A stretch of 64,000 nucleotides of DNA from positions 40,600,204 to 40,664,203 of the forward strand of contig CM070554.1 in the NCBI GenBank assembly GCA_036346405.1, read 5' to 3'. The DNA is from Phyllostachys edulis. Lineage: Eukaryota > Streptophyta > Magnoliopsida > Poales > Poaceae. Positions 1 through 11,460 of this stretch are shown one piece after another. Under the pieces are notes generated by a model. That model did no database searches and was not told the DNA's origin. It saw only the letters and a program-made list of their open reading frames with translations. Made by a program: the position numbers and the translations under genes. Positions within the stretch are counted from its first letter, which is position 1. Each line of letters starts with the position of its first letter.

Positions 1-34
1 GCAAAGGCTGCATCTATGCCAATTGCATGCCATG

Positions 35-38
<4 letters not shown>

Positions 39-84
<46 letters not shown>
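39..84. repeat. (GA)n microsatellite
   Basis: An uninterrupted GA dinucleotide run of about 23 units. The short ORFs that cross it are Arg-Glu artefacts of the repeat and are not genes. Confidence 0.97.
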
Positions 85-86
<2 letters not shown>

Positions 87-1151
87 CATGTTGTGGCATG
101 TGCTGCTGTGCAAGATCCTCTGCATGCATGTATATGTTGCCAGTGCTGCTACTGACCAGGAGGAGAAGCAAGAAGGGAGAGAGGAAGGGAGGAGAAAAAG
201 AGAATAGAAGGGAAAGAAGCAGGGAAGAACGTGTGCGGGTTCGTGATTGTCATCATTTCTTCAATGGTAATGACCTGGTATTCCTTAGATTAATCCTATA
301 GTAGTGTTTAATCTATTTGTAGATTGATTGATCCAAGGGAAGTATAGATTTCTGTGAGTCTTAGTTCATCGAGTTTCAATGCAGAACCTTACAGGGGCGA
401 TTCGAGGTATTTAGCCTTGGATTTAGAGGTCAGTACAATCATAGAAAAGTTAGATAATATCGTTAGGTTTTCAGGAAGGTCTGGATCACTAGAATCAAAG
501 TAGTGAGCGAATAGTTACGGCCTCAGGAAGGTCGTTGTCCAGAATTTAGACGTAGATGGCAGATGTTGTGTAGATGGGTCAATTTCATCTAGTAGATGGC
601 AAAATTAAAATATGGTGATAACTTAAATAAGTTAGCAAATTTTGTGTAGTTTCTAGAACTGGTATTGTTCATACCTTTTCAAGTTTTAGAATTAAAGATA
701 TAAAATTGTGAAGCGGACTGTCCTGACAAATTCTAGGACGGTCTTTGGGAAAGGAAACAAGGAAGAAAATAGTAGAATCAGAAGTTCATCATATCTAGAA
801 AGTTGTAGGATTTTTCATGATGATTCCAAAAAAGTCTTCATTGGTTATATTTGGAGTTCGGATAAATAAGTTAGAGAGTTTTTACTACTAGGACAATGGG
901 TAGTGCGTCCGGTAGAATTGCGTTAATTGTGTCGTCTTGGCGTAGATATGCTAGGGCGATTAGTGTAATGTTTTGGTGTTGTGATGATGTGATCTTGAGA
1001 TTATTTTGAATTATTTGTTCAGGGAGTGTGGCCTCTATGCCCTACCGCCGCCTCGTTATCCGGCTTCGAAGGAATAAAGAGGCAAGTACATGATAGAGTG
1101 GTGAACAACGGGTTGTTCGCTATTGCTATTAATATTACTTATTATGCTATT
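85..1151. other. Unrecognised non-coding DNA upstream of the Copia element
   Basis: I see no ORF with protein-like composition and no LTR boundary. Part of it (about 300-1100) has the texture of old LTR sequence, but I found no matching partner in the window. The last five bases before the Copia LTR are CTATT, the expected 5' half of a target-site duplication. Confidence 0.5.
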
Positions 1152-3172
1152 TGTGGATATCATGGGGATATGCCCACGATCTTAGGATGATGAGACAATT
1201 GGCAATGGCGTGGAGGGTGTGCGGAAACACTCGTCTTCGGCGAGGTTTCAGCTTCTGTCAGGCCTCTGGCGGTTTGATTGGCCATGGGGGCGATCAGATC
1301 GGCCATGCCTCGGTTTGGTTGGCTATTTTGGTTGTTGTGATCTGACCGCCAAGGTGACATCAAGTCGGCGCTGAGGCGGTTTGACTGCCATCACGAGCGG
1401 TCGACCGCCACCTCAGGAACTTTGGATTTTGGAGCTGAGCCAAAAATAGAGGGTGCAGGCAAGTGAGAGGGTTCTTTTGCACTAGGTCCCATATTTTTTT
1501 GGAGCTTCCAGTGAAAAGTTCTATTCATTTGAAATTTCAGAAAGTTTCGGATTTCCAGGGAGGAAATTTTGGCTAAGTCCTAGGAGGCGGTCTGACCAGT
1601 CAACAGGTGGCGGTCAGACCGGCCGTGGGGCGGTCAGACTGGTTAGAAGTGGCGGTCTGACCGGTTGTGGTCTGTTTCATCGTCCTTCGTGGCGGCGATG
1701 TGTCCTTGTTAGGTCAAGTTCATGTTCATTAGTGCTTATGTGTTGCATGATGCATGTTTTGGCTAACGTGGGTCAAGTTGTGAAGAACTTGTTCCCGGAA
1801 TCGATTTCTTTGTCTATTGTTGTGTAGGTTGCTTGGTGGTCAATGACAGTTAACGGCGAGGATGATCGGGACTAGGCTTGGAGAGCTGAGGTCTAGAATG
1901 ATCGAGGATGCCGGGTGAGGTCAGAGAACTCAAGCGAGGTGCAGAATGGACAAAGGTAACCGAACGGGCGGTTCAGCGCGGGGGTTGGTGCAAGTGCCAT
2001 GGTGGCTCGGTGGGAGCCGGCTGGGACAGACTTGCCGACATGATGAGAGCCGTTGATCGACCAACACGTGGCGAAGCAAGCGATTGCTACGCGAGGATTG
2101 GACTTGGTCTTTGGAGAAGGATCGAGAAGGGGTATTTTGGTCATTGCACCCAAATACCGCCTTTGTGACCTTTGGCTAAACCGCGGCGCGGGACGGTGCT
2201 TGGAGAAGCGGTTTAGATCAAGCAAAGATGGAAACGGCGCTTTGAGATGCATGCGTGTGTTAACCCGTTTGTGTGTTCGGGTTTAACGGGTGCCATAATG
2301 GAATATTCTCTAGATGCTAGCCTCCACTATAAATAGCCTTAAGTGCTGGTTGCACTTGAGACTCTTAGCCATTTAGAGAGACCCTATTGTGTCTTAGGGT
2401 TTTGAAGAGAAAGGAGAGCTAGGGTTTTAGAGAGTGGATTGATCTTGATGCTCACGTGGTGAGTCTTTGTCCTCCGATGGAGTGGCTATAAACCTACATC
2501 AATCACAAATTAATCCATGCAAGATTTCAAGAAGATGAGTCTCTTTTCATTCTTGCACTCTATTTTGTGATTTTGAGACTTTCCTTGATTCTCAAGCTTT
2601 TGCTTGGTTTTTCTTCCTGATCTTGCTTGCTGGGATATGTGGGAACCTATCTAAGATCATTTTGATCATCTATTACCCACGAGCAAACTTTAGATCATGT
2701 TTTCATTTTTGACTCGGTATTGAACCCTCCTTCACTAAAACGGATAAAGGTCGGAACTTTGGCTATGATCTTCACGATCGTTGATTGGAATAGGTTCCTG
2801 ACATCCTAAGGAAGGTATGTTTCAAGTTTCGTGAAGTTTGGAGTCACGAATCAAAAGTTAGACCTTTTTGTGTTTTGGAAGCTCGGGCTAATTTCACTGT
2901 TCATCAGGCTGGAGGTCAGACCGCCCCATGGAGCGGTCAGACCGCTAGGCTAAGAGGTCTGACCATCCAACTCATTTTGAATTGAGTTTTTAGTAATTTT
3001 GGTTGTTTTGCTTCGGGGTTTTGATTGGATTCAATACAAGTCTTGCATTGTGCTTGTACTTTGATCTTCATAGCTTCCATAGCTATTGGAGTAAAACTTG
3101 TTGAATCCAATCTGGGAGAAAAAGTGATCGTGCTCCTATTCACCCCCCTCTAGTCGTCTTTTCGGTCCAACA
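1152..3172 (+). repeat. 5' LTR of the Copia element
   Basis: It begins TGTGGATATCATGGGG and ends GGTCCAACA, giving TG...CA termini. The 3' LTR at 13151 begins with the same bases and is collinear with it up to 2889. Interspersed GGTCAGACC/GGTCTGACC motifs form many small inverted repeats. ORFs inside it are incidental. Confidence 0.93.
2328..2335 (+). promoter_or_regulatory. TATA box of the Copia 5' LTR
   Basis: TATAAATA lies in a conserved block that is identical in the 3' LTR (14354-14361). It is the likely pol II promoter core of the element, placing the R region just downstream. Function is inferred from position and conservation between the LTRs. Confidence 0.6.
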
Positions 3173-3174
3173 AG

Positions 3175-3186
3175 TGGTAACAAAGC
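3175..3186 (+). other. Primer binding site (Met-tRNA type), degenerate
   Basis: TGGTAACAAAGC starts two bases after the 5' LTR. The plant consensus complementary to initiator Met-tRNA is TGGTATCAGAGC, so two positions differ. The same site is intact in the Gypsy element at 37221. Confidence 0.85.
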
Positions 3187-3225
3187 CCAGTTAGTTCAAT
3201 CTTGATCTTAACCGGTCTTTGAACA

Positions 3226-4015
3226 ATGGCGACGGAGAAGTACTCCACCAAGCCGCATATCTTCGATGGGCTTGACTATGCCTATTGGAAGAATCGTATG
3301 CGTGTCTTTCTTCAGAGCGAAGAACAAGCTATATGGGAGGTTGTTCTAGCACCGCTCGTATTGCCTAAGGTTGCTACACCGGCTTCGGCAGCCCTCTTGG
3401 AAGAACCTCCTATATGCTGGGCTTGGTAGACAGGAGTATGACAGGATCTGTCACCTTGAGACCGCGCATGAGATTTGGCACACTCTTGAGACTTACCATG
3501 AGGGCTCGTCACAAATCAAGAAAGTGCGCCAAACGGTCTTTAAGAGAGAGTACAACAAATTCGAGATGCATCCTGGTGAGAGCATCTATGACATTTTTAC
3601 TCGCTTCAACAAGGTGCTGAATCAACTGAGAGCTATTGATATTGAGTACTCTCAGTCTGAAAAGGCCACCCATCTCTTGGCGGCAATAAATACCAAGGAA
3701 TGGGAGATGAAGGCCACTGCTATTGAGGAAAATGTGAATCTTGCTGATCTTACCCTTGAGCTGCTCTATAGCAAGCTCAAAACCCATGAGATCAAAAGGG
3801 TTGATCAGCCCAAGAAAGAAAATATGGCTTTGGTGGCTGATCCACTCAAGAGAGCTTCTGATGCTCCTTTTGAGTCTTCTTCTGGTTTTTCTCTTGTGTG
3901 CTTATCTGCTATTGATGAAGAAGAATTTGAGAGCATTCCCGAGGCCAAGTTAGCCCTCCTAGCCAGGTTAGTCACAAAGGCCTACAACAATGTGAGGAAC
4001 AGAAAGAGAGGAGGA
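3226..4015 (+). pseudogene. gag: Copia gag, N-terminal part
   Basis: Capsid-like polyprotein start, beginning at the ATG at 3226. The first ~60 residues carry the Copia gag N-terminal signature (FDGLDYAYWKNRM). This frame stops at 3427-3429 after a frameshift. A second frame covers the UBN2-type capsid region with ETAHEIWHTL and EYNKFEMHPGE, then an acidic linker. The ORF is cut at 4015 by the inverted solo LTR and its gag frame resumes at 6782. It is expected to assemble particles around element RNA in the intact family. Here it is dead. Confidence 0.88.
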
Positions 4016-6776
4016 TGTAGGACCGGAAAGGCGACTAGAGGGGGGGGGGTGAATAGACGCTTTCTCTATTTTTCACCTCGATCGAACTCAACACTACACT
4101 CACTTCAATAGCTATAAAAGCTATGAAGATCTGTATACAGGCACAGCGGATGACCTGTGTTGAATCCGATCAAACCCCGAAGCAAAAGACCAAAATCAAC
4201 TCACACCCGCATCAATGAAGACATCCAATCAATGCATTTCAGAACAACAAGAATGAGGGCTCTGACACGCATAAGAAATGGCAACAAAAATCTAATCAAC
4301 AGCCAAGTAAAAAGATCTTAAAGCAGAATCCACTTAATGCTTCATCAAACCATACAAAGATGGCTGCCACAGCAATAAACTAAACTGAAATCAATTCGCA
4401 GATTTCTCTGTCTATTCGAAACAGCAGGACGTCGCTCAAGACTCCTGTTTCTGCGGGCTACAAGGCGCATAGCTTTTTTCTTGAGCCAGAGGCCGCCGCC
4501 ATTACAGCCGCTGCACAAAATTAAAACACGCCGAGTATTACTTTTTCTATCTAAGCCGCTCAGAACTACAATTTGCTGGGCACAGGCACGCCGAGGAAAC
4601 CAATTGAAGCAGACATAGCAGACAAGAATGGTCAGGAGGAACTGCAGCTAAGCAATAAAATAAACAAAGGTGGCAACCAAAATAAACAATCTTCAAACAG
4701 CAAAACGCTGGCACTAGAAACCGGAGCTTGGTCTGATCATTGAAGACTTTGAGATTCACAAATCAAAGGGAAACCAGAGTACAAACCGCTGCAAGCTTCG
4801 GGCGGAACAAGCTGCCATCAAAAGAGCTCTCATTTTTTTTAAGTGGAACTGGCTGCCGCCCACAGCTCTGCATTTCTACCAGGCGCCGCCCGGCCTCCCT
4901 TTTTTTTAACAGTCGCCACCGATTCCTTCGGTCAAAAAGCCGCCGCTAACTCTGATTTCTACCGAGCACAGGCAGCACAGTTAATCAATACTCTAATCTA
5001 GCACAGGCTGCCACGGGCTTAGCTTTTCTACCAGGCTGGCGTCTCCAGGTCAATCCAACAGAACCACATCAATGCAATTCAGAGCACATGTATGATATGT
5101 CTTACAAGAAGAAGCAAAACTGGAAAGACTTGAAAAGAGCAGCAGCCGGCCCTTGGATTTCTTGTGATGCCCAGGGACTACAGCGCCGCTAAGAAGCTCG
5201 TTTCTCCCCAGAAACAAATCTTAAAACAGGAACCGGCAGCTGAACAAATCTTAAAACAGGAACCGGCAGAATCAACTCAGAAACAAAGCTAGATGCATTC
5301 ACCTCACACGCAAGAGACAAAAGGCCAGAAATTACGGACACAACAATCAATTTTCTTGCTGCCACGAGGTTCTGCATTCTCACAGGGGGAACAATGCGCC
5401 GCAAGCTATTTCTGCCAATCGACGTGGCTACAGGCCATCACGAGGACTACTAATTTCTTTCCGGGGAGAAGCAGGCAGACTAGCATGTACAAGACAGTAA
5501 GCAAATCCAAACAGCCAAAACGCACAGCAAATTGAATCAAAGATGTCAAGCCTAGGCAATAAACAAAACAAAGAACCGAGCCGACAGCAGGCAAATAAAC
5601 AGATCTTGAAAACAGCAAATGAGTCCTTACACACATGAGGCAAAAGCACCGGAAATCTCTTATAGAAACTGCGATCATTAAAGGCAGCCACAGATCCAAG
5701 ATGACTAACAAAAAGAAACGACAAACCAAGCAAAAGACAAGAATATGTGATTTGTTGATTCAGCAGCCAAAGCAGTTCCAGTTTCTATGGGCGCACAGGC
5801 CTCCTCCACAGATCTATTTTTCCAGGAGGAACAAAGGCGCCACCCCACTCAGGCACTCATTTCTTTTTCTCTCAGCAGCGCCTCTCTTTTTCTCCACAGT
5901 ATGCTACAGGGCACAGCCACAAATGGCTCCCAAAGCGCCTAAAACCCTAATGTCCCATCTCAATCCTTATATAGGGTAGCCTCTAACCCTAAAAACCTTA
6001 ATGGGCTTCCGTTAAGGCCCAACATCAACGGAACACACACGCACGTAAATTAAAGCACCGTCTTCATCGTCGATTGATCTAAACCGCTTCACCATGCGCC
6101 GACCCGCGCCGCGGCTTAGTCAAAAGGTCACCAAGATGGTATTTGGTAAAATTACCAAAATACCCCTTCTCGATCCTTCTCCAAAAGACCGAGTCCACAG
6201 ATCGTGAAGCAATCCCATGCTTCGCCACGTGTAGGTTGATCAACGGCTCCATGTCATCAAGTCTCTCCCGTCCGGATCCCACCGGCACCACTGAGCACTT
6301 GCAACGACTCCTGTGCCGCTTGATCCAACCAGTCGCACCGAACCGCCCGTTCGGTCACCTTCATCCATTCTGCGCCATGCTTGAGTCACTTGACCTCACC
6401 CGGCATCCATGATCGTTCTGGACCTCAGCTCTCCAAGCTTAGTCCCGATCCTCCTCGCCGTTGACCGTCATTGACCTGCAAGCCACCTGCACAGCAATAG
6501 ACAAGCAAACACGAATTCAGGAACAAGTTCTTCACAACTTGACCCACGTTAGTGAAAACATGCAATATGCAACACATATGCACTATCAAATATGGATATG
6601 ACCTATCCCAAAATCAATTCACCACTTATCAACATTCAACATAAAAGCCGGTCAGACCGCCGCTGACCTGACAGATCTGAAACTTTATCAAAAACACATG
6701 AAACTTCAAACCAAAAGCCACATTGCCAATTGTTTCATCATCCTAAGATCATGGGCATATCCCCATGATATCCACA
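4016..6776 (-). mobile_element. Inverted solo LTR of a related Copia (Sirevirus-like) family
   Basis: Read on the minus strand it starts TGTGGATATCATGGGGATAT and ends CTTTCCGGTCCTACA. These ends match the host element's LTR termini almost base for base, but the middle (about 4200-5940) is unrelated and makes it ~740 bp longer. It is flanked by a perfect 5-bp duplication, GAGGA at 4011-4015 and 6777-6781. There is no internal region, so it is a solo LTR produced by LTR-LTR recombination after insertion into the gag of the outer element. ORFs inside it are incidental. Confidence 0.93.
5965..5975 (-). promoter_or_regulatory. TATA box of the inverted solo LTR
   Basis: On the minus strand CCTATATAAGG is followed by an AGGGTTTTAGG-type leader, as expected for an LTR core promoter. 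If active it would transcribe towards lower coordinates, antisense to the host gag. Inferred from sequence only. Confidence 0.5.
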
Positions 6777-6781
6777 GAGGA

Positions 6782-7717
6782 CCTATGACTTGCTATGAGT
6801 ACGGAGAGCTCAACCACATCCGGGCGAACTACCCCAAGATGAAAGGGAAGAGCAACCACAAGGAGGGTAAGCTAGCTTGGAAGAAGCCTCAAGGAGGAAA
6901 GAAGTCGAAGTATGATGCTGCCAAGCTGATGAAGGCCGCTCATCGGGTCCTTACTGCTTTTGGAGAGCAATCCATGAGCGATGTGGACTCTGGGAGCGAG
7001 GAGGACAAGGAGGAGGAGGAGGAACCAACTCTGGACAAGAAGAAAGGGAAGGCCAAGGACTTCACCAGCATGTGCTTCATGGCTGACTCTGTTGACATCG
7101 ACAACGATGAGGTACTCCCTTCTTATGATGTCCTTTCTGCTAGATGCGACATAATTTTTGAGCAATTGATGAGTCAGGACAAGGCATTAGAATTTACCAT
7201 GACTAGGAACAAGGATTTATATGCACATATTGAGAATTTGACATTAGAACTTGCAAATGCTAAGACTCTTAAATCTGATGAATGGTCATCTTGCTATGCT
7301 TTACATTCTGAATTTGCTAAACTGCAATCTGCTCATGATATTGCTTTGCATCAACTTGAAAATGCTAGGACTGAGCTAATTGATGTCAAATCTATTCCTT
7401 GTGAAAAATGCTTAGAGTCTAGCAAGTTGGATGCTTCTGGTAATGTTAAATCTAGCTTTCGCTCTTTCTGCTTAGAACGTGAACATGAAGTTAAAGACAT
7501 TCTAGAAGCAGTTAGAGCTAAATATGCCAAGCTTAAGGACAAAATTGAGTCTACACCTTGTGCCTCTTGTGCAGCCTATAAGCTTGAAGTTGCTCATCTT
7601 AAGGAGAAACATGCTAGAGCTATTAAGGCCAAGACTTGTGATTCATGTGTTAACTTTGAGAAAGAAAATGCTTACCTTAAGGACACATTAGAAAAATTAT
7701 CTAAAGGTAAGAAATAG
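6782..7717 (+). pseudogene. gag: Copia gag, middle part: degraded zinc knuckle and coiled coil
   Basis: Resumes the gag frame directly after the solo LTR. The first residues form a CCHC zinc knuckle in which the second and fourth Cys are now Tyr (CYEYGELNHIRANY), both explained by TGC to TAC changes. A Lys-rich stretch, an acidic run (SGSEEDKEEEEEPT) and a long heptad-like coiled coil follow (about 7130-7700, with CEKC, CASC and CDSC motifs). Such an extended coiled-coil gag is a Sirevirus trait. It ends in TAG at 7715. In intact relatives this part packages RNA and multimerises. Confidence 0.85.
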
Positions 7718-7723
7718 TTAAAC

Positions 7724-8221
7724 ATGATTTTGGACACGTCTAAAACTCCTTATAAGAAGCAAGGTTTAGGATACAACTCTCAGGACAAATCCAAGCCTAA
7801 TGTCATTCAGGTCTTGGAAAATGGCTTAGTTGAATTCAAAACCCAACCTACAAAAACTGTTTTTAAATCTGCAAAGTTTGTCCAACCTTCTGTTGAGACA
7901 AAAGGTGCTTCTCCCAGTGGTACCAAGTACCATTGCACCTATTGCAAGAAGGCTGGACATTTGGTTGAGTTCTGTTGGCGTAGGTTGAAAATTGCTAGGA
8001 AGAAACTTGCTAAAATTTCATCTCATCAACCTAGGCCTTTTGTGAGACATGGTCATGCTCAAAATAAGAAATCTGGGCTAGGATTTGTTTCACATGCTCA
8101 TCATCATGTTCCTAGACAGGATGCTTCTCATGCTCATATGACTGTTGCTCATAACAAAACTTTGAATAAGATCAAGGCTAGCACTTCTGCTTTGCATTCT
8201 ACTTGTAGACGTGTGTCTTAG
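7724..8221 (+). pseudogene. gag: Copia gag, C-terminal part with second zinc knuckle
   Basis: A basic, Ser/His-rich segment containing an intact CX2CX4HX4C knuckle (CTYCKKAGHLVEFC, about 7934-7975). It follows the preceding gag frame after a single stop (7715-7717), so in the intact family it would be one polyprotein. It ends just before the protease remnant. The ATG at 7724 is probably an internal Met rather than a true start. Confidence 0.75.
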
Positions 8222-8456
8222 TACTGGGTTCCCAAGTCATGTTTAACTAACTCCAGTATTGAGACACATCGTTCTTTTGTGCCTTGATTTTCAGGATCGC
8301 TGCGGAAGGAGGAAGGACACGTGGTTCATCCACTCCAGGTGTTCACGCCACATGACTGGAGACTCAAAATAGTTCACTTGCTTCACGCGGTCGACAGGTG
8401 ATGACTTCATCACCTTTGGAGATGAGACACAAGGGCGGATTATGGGAACATGATCG
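8222..8456 (+). pseudogene. Copia aspartic protease remnant with mutated active site
   Basis: In the frame beginning GAC at 8316 the sequence reads TWFIHSRCSRHMTGD. Copia proteases carry DSG where this has HSR, so the catalytic Asp is replaced by His (codon 8331-8333) and the following Gly by Arg (8337-8339). A TAG follows shortly after. The enzyme would normally cleave the Gag-Pol polyprotein. No activity is possible here. Confidence 0.75.
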
Positions 8457-8870
8457 ATGAGGTTGAACAACAAGTTCATCCTCAAGGATGTCGCTCTTGT
8501 GGGCAAGCTAAGGTACAATTTGCTTTCTGTCTTGCAGCTTCTTGATGATGGCTATGAGACTAGATTTAAGAAGAATGCTTGTCATGTGCTTGATTCAGCT
8601 GGTGAGCTTGTTTTTGGGATTTCTCGAATTGGTCGGATTTTTGGAGCTAACTTTTCTGAATCTCTTGCTGGTTCTCTCACTTGTTTGAGTGCATCATCTT
8701 CTGAGTTCTGGCTTTGGAATCGTCGTTTGGGGCACATTGGATTTGATCATCTGACGCGAGTTAGTAACCATGATCTCATGATAGGTTTGCCCAAACTCAA
8801 AGCTGTCAAGGATGCTGTATGTGCGCCCTGCAGGCATGGCAAGCAAGTTGCCGCTCACACCCATCATTGA
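8457..8870 (+). pseudogene. Copia protease C-terminal part and GAG-pre-integrase zinc finger
   Basis: Begins with the end of the protease region (KDVALVGKLRYNLLSVLQL) and continues into the integrase N-terminal HHCC finger: LWNRRLGHIGFDHL, then a CX2C pair (CAPCRHGK). It ends at a stop (8868-8870) just before the integrase core. In intact elements this finger helps bind LTR ends. Confidence 0.85.
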
Positions 8871-8898
8871 CTATGGTCATGACTGACGGATCGGGACA

Positions 8899-9700
8899 AT
8901 TGCTTCACATGGATACTGTTGGTCCTGCTCGGGTTTGATCAGTTGGTGGTAATTGGTATGTTCTTGTCATAGTCGATGATTTTTCGAGATATTCTTGGGT
9001 GTTATTTCTTGCTGCGAAGGACAAGGCTTTTGATCATTTTCATGATCTTATTCTTCGTTTGGCTTTTGAACTTCCTAGTGCTTTGAGAGCCATTTGCAAT
9101 GACAATGGTAGGGAGTTCAAGAATGTTTCTTTTGCCTCTTTTTGTGCTGAGCGCGGAATTGAGCATCATTTCTCTTCTCCACACATCCCTCAACAAAATG
9201 GCATTGTGGAAAGGAAGAACAGAACCCTAGTCGAGATGGCTAGGACAATACTGGATGAGTATAACACACTGAGGAGGTTTTGGGCCGAAGCCGTTGCTAC
9301 AGCTTGCCATATATCAAATCGGGTCTTCTTGAGATCATCTTTGGGCAAGACTTCTTATGAGCTTTGATTTGGCAGAAAACCCTCAATTTCTCATTTTCGA
9401 GTTTTTGGAGCCAAGCGTTTCATTCTCAAAACAGGAAACCTAGATAAATTTGAGTCTCGCACTTGTGATGGTTTATTTATAGGTTATCCTGCACTTTGGA
9501 GGGGTTTTCGGGTTTTTAATGTTGAAACTAACATTGTTCAGGAGACATGCAATGTTACTTTTGATGAAACTAGCCCTGGAGCTAGATCCGATATTTCAGG
9601 TGATTCACAGGTGACTGAGAGCATTTTTATAGAAGAAGATGAGGACGATGATGATATCTTGGTCTTCCACCGCCGCTCATCGATGTTTCAATTCCGGCTC
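8899..9700 (+). pseudogene. Copia integrase core, broken by two stops
   Basis: DDE integrase that would insert element cDNA. The first catalytic Asp is in LHMDTVGP near 8910, the second in NDNGREF and the Glu in QNGIVERKNRT. The order is normal, but there is a TGA at 8936 after the first Asp and another at 9365-9367. Past the second stop the same protein continues (GRKPSISHFRVFGAKRF, VFNVETNIVQE) to about 9640. An acidic tail near 9630-9660 precedes a frame change into the RT ORF. Confidence 0.85.
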
Positions 9701-9781
9701 CGAACCGCCTCGACTACTTCACCTTCAGCTTGAGGCTCTCACAGATCTTCTTTATCGCCAGATACTGCGGAGGTTGAAGAA

Positions 9782-11128
9782 ATGTTGTCTCTCCTAGGCG
9801 CACCACTTCACATTCAGTGGTATCATCCTCCGGATCAAATGATTGGTAATCTTCATGAGCGAATCACTCGCTCCAGGTATTGTGATCCGAGTCTCTACTC
9901 CCATTCTGCATTTGTTGCTTCTTTTGAACCCCGCGATATATCACGCGCATTATCTAATTCTTGCTGGGTCAATGCCATGCATGAGGAGTTAGAGAATTTT
10001 GAGAGAAACAAGGTCTGGTACCTAGTAAAACCTCCTAGTGGTCATAATGTGATAGGAACCCATTGGGTTTTCAAGAACAAACAAGGTGATGATGGTTCTG
10101 CAGTTAGAAACAAGGCTAGGTTGGTAGCTCATGGTTTCACTCAGGTTGAGGGGTTAGATTTTGATGAGACCTTTGCTCCTGTTGCTAGATTAGAAGTCAT
10201 TCGCATTCTACTTGCATTTGTTGCATCTAAAGGTTTTAGATTGTATCAAATAGATGTCAAGAGTGCCTTTTTGAATGGTTACATAGAGGAGGAAGTATAT
10301 GTTAGGCAACCCCCAGGTTTTGAGAATCCTAAACACCCAGAGCATGTTTTCAAGCTGTCCAAAGCCTTGCATGGTCTTAAGCAAGCCCCTAGAGCTTGGT
10401 ATGATAGACTTAAGACCTTCTTACTTAAGAATAACTTTGAGATAGGTAAGGTAGATAAGACCCTGTTCATTCTTAGGCATAGCAATGACTTCCTGCTTGT
10501 TCAGATTTATGTGGATGATATTATCTTCGGTGGTTCTTCTCATGCTCTTGTTTCTAGTTTTTCTGAGACTATGTCCAGGGAATTTGAGATGAGCATGATG
10601 AGAGAGCTCAATTATTTTCTGGGGCTTCAAATCAAACAATGCAAGGAAGGGATCTTCATCCATCAAACGAAGTACACCAAGGATTTGCTCAAGCGTTTCG
10701 AGATGGGTGACTGCAAGCCGATCACCACTCCCATGGCGACTTCGACTGCTTTGGGTCCAGATGAGGAAGGAGAAGCCGTGGATCAACGCGAGTACCGCAG
10801 CATGATCGTCTCCCTCCTGTACCTGACGGCCTCCAGACCAGACATTCACTTTGCCGTTTGCTTATGTGCCAGATTCCAGGTGTCTCCAAGAACTTCCCAT
10901 CGTCAAGCCGTCAAGCGCATTTTCAGGTACATTAACTCTAGCCTCCAATATGGCATTTGGTATTCTTTTTCTTCTTCTTTGTCCATTCAGGGGTTTTTTG
11001 ATTCTGATTTTGCAGGCTATCGGCTAGATAGGAAGAGCACGTCAGGCACTTGTCACTTCCTAGGCACCTCTCTTGTCTCTTGGTCTTCTAGGAAGCAGTC
11101 CTCTGTTGCACAATCCATCACCAAGTGA
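9782..11128 (+). pseudogene. Copia reverse transcriptase and start of RNase H
   Basis: The longest open frame in the element, 448 residues. It carries the Copia RT signature (THWVFKNKQGD, RLVAHGFTQVEGLDFDETFAPVAR, QIDVKSAFLNGYIEEEVYV) and the catalytic YVDD box (QIYVDDIIFGG). RNase H begins near residue 400 (GFFDSDFAG, DRKSTSGTCHFLG). The frame ends where the conserved TEAEY-type acidic motif should be, reading SITK then stop, so RNase H is truncated at a catalytic position. RT itself looks unbroken within this ORF. Confidence 0.93.
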
Positions 11129-11169
11129 ATATGTAGTCAGCCGCTAGTTGTCAGAGCCAAATCTTGTGA

Positions 11170-11460
11170 ATGGTGTCCACTCTTAAGGACTATGGGTTAG
11201 CATTTGATAGTGTTCCTCTTTTATGTGATAACACTTCTGCCATTAATATTGCTAAAAACCCTGTGCAACACTCTAGGACCAAGCACATTGATATTCGCTA
11301 TCACTTCCTTAGAGACCATGTAGAGAAGGGTGATATTGTGCTTCATTTTGTGGAGACTGATACCCAGCTAGCAGACATTTTCACCAAACCTTTAGACCCA
11401 ACAAGGTTTGCCACCTTGAGGAGTAAGTTAGGGGTCATTTACCCTTATGGGTTGGTTTAA
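11170..11460 (+). pseudogene. Copia RNase H C-terminal part
   Basis: Continues RNase H in a second frame: LCDNTSAINIAKNPVQHSRT, KHIDIRYHFLRDHVEKG and LADIFTKPLD, the standard C-terminal signature of Copia RNase H. The final TAA at 11458-11460 leads directly into a purine run (TTAAGGGGAG). It is separated from the previous ORF by about 40 bases that have lost frame. Confidence 0.88.

Noticed and set aside
16..301. ORFs over the GA microsatellite
   Set aside because: Arg-Glu runs produced by the dinucleotide repeat.
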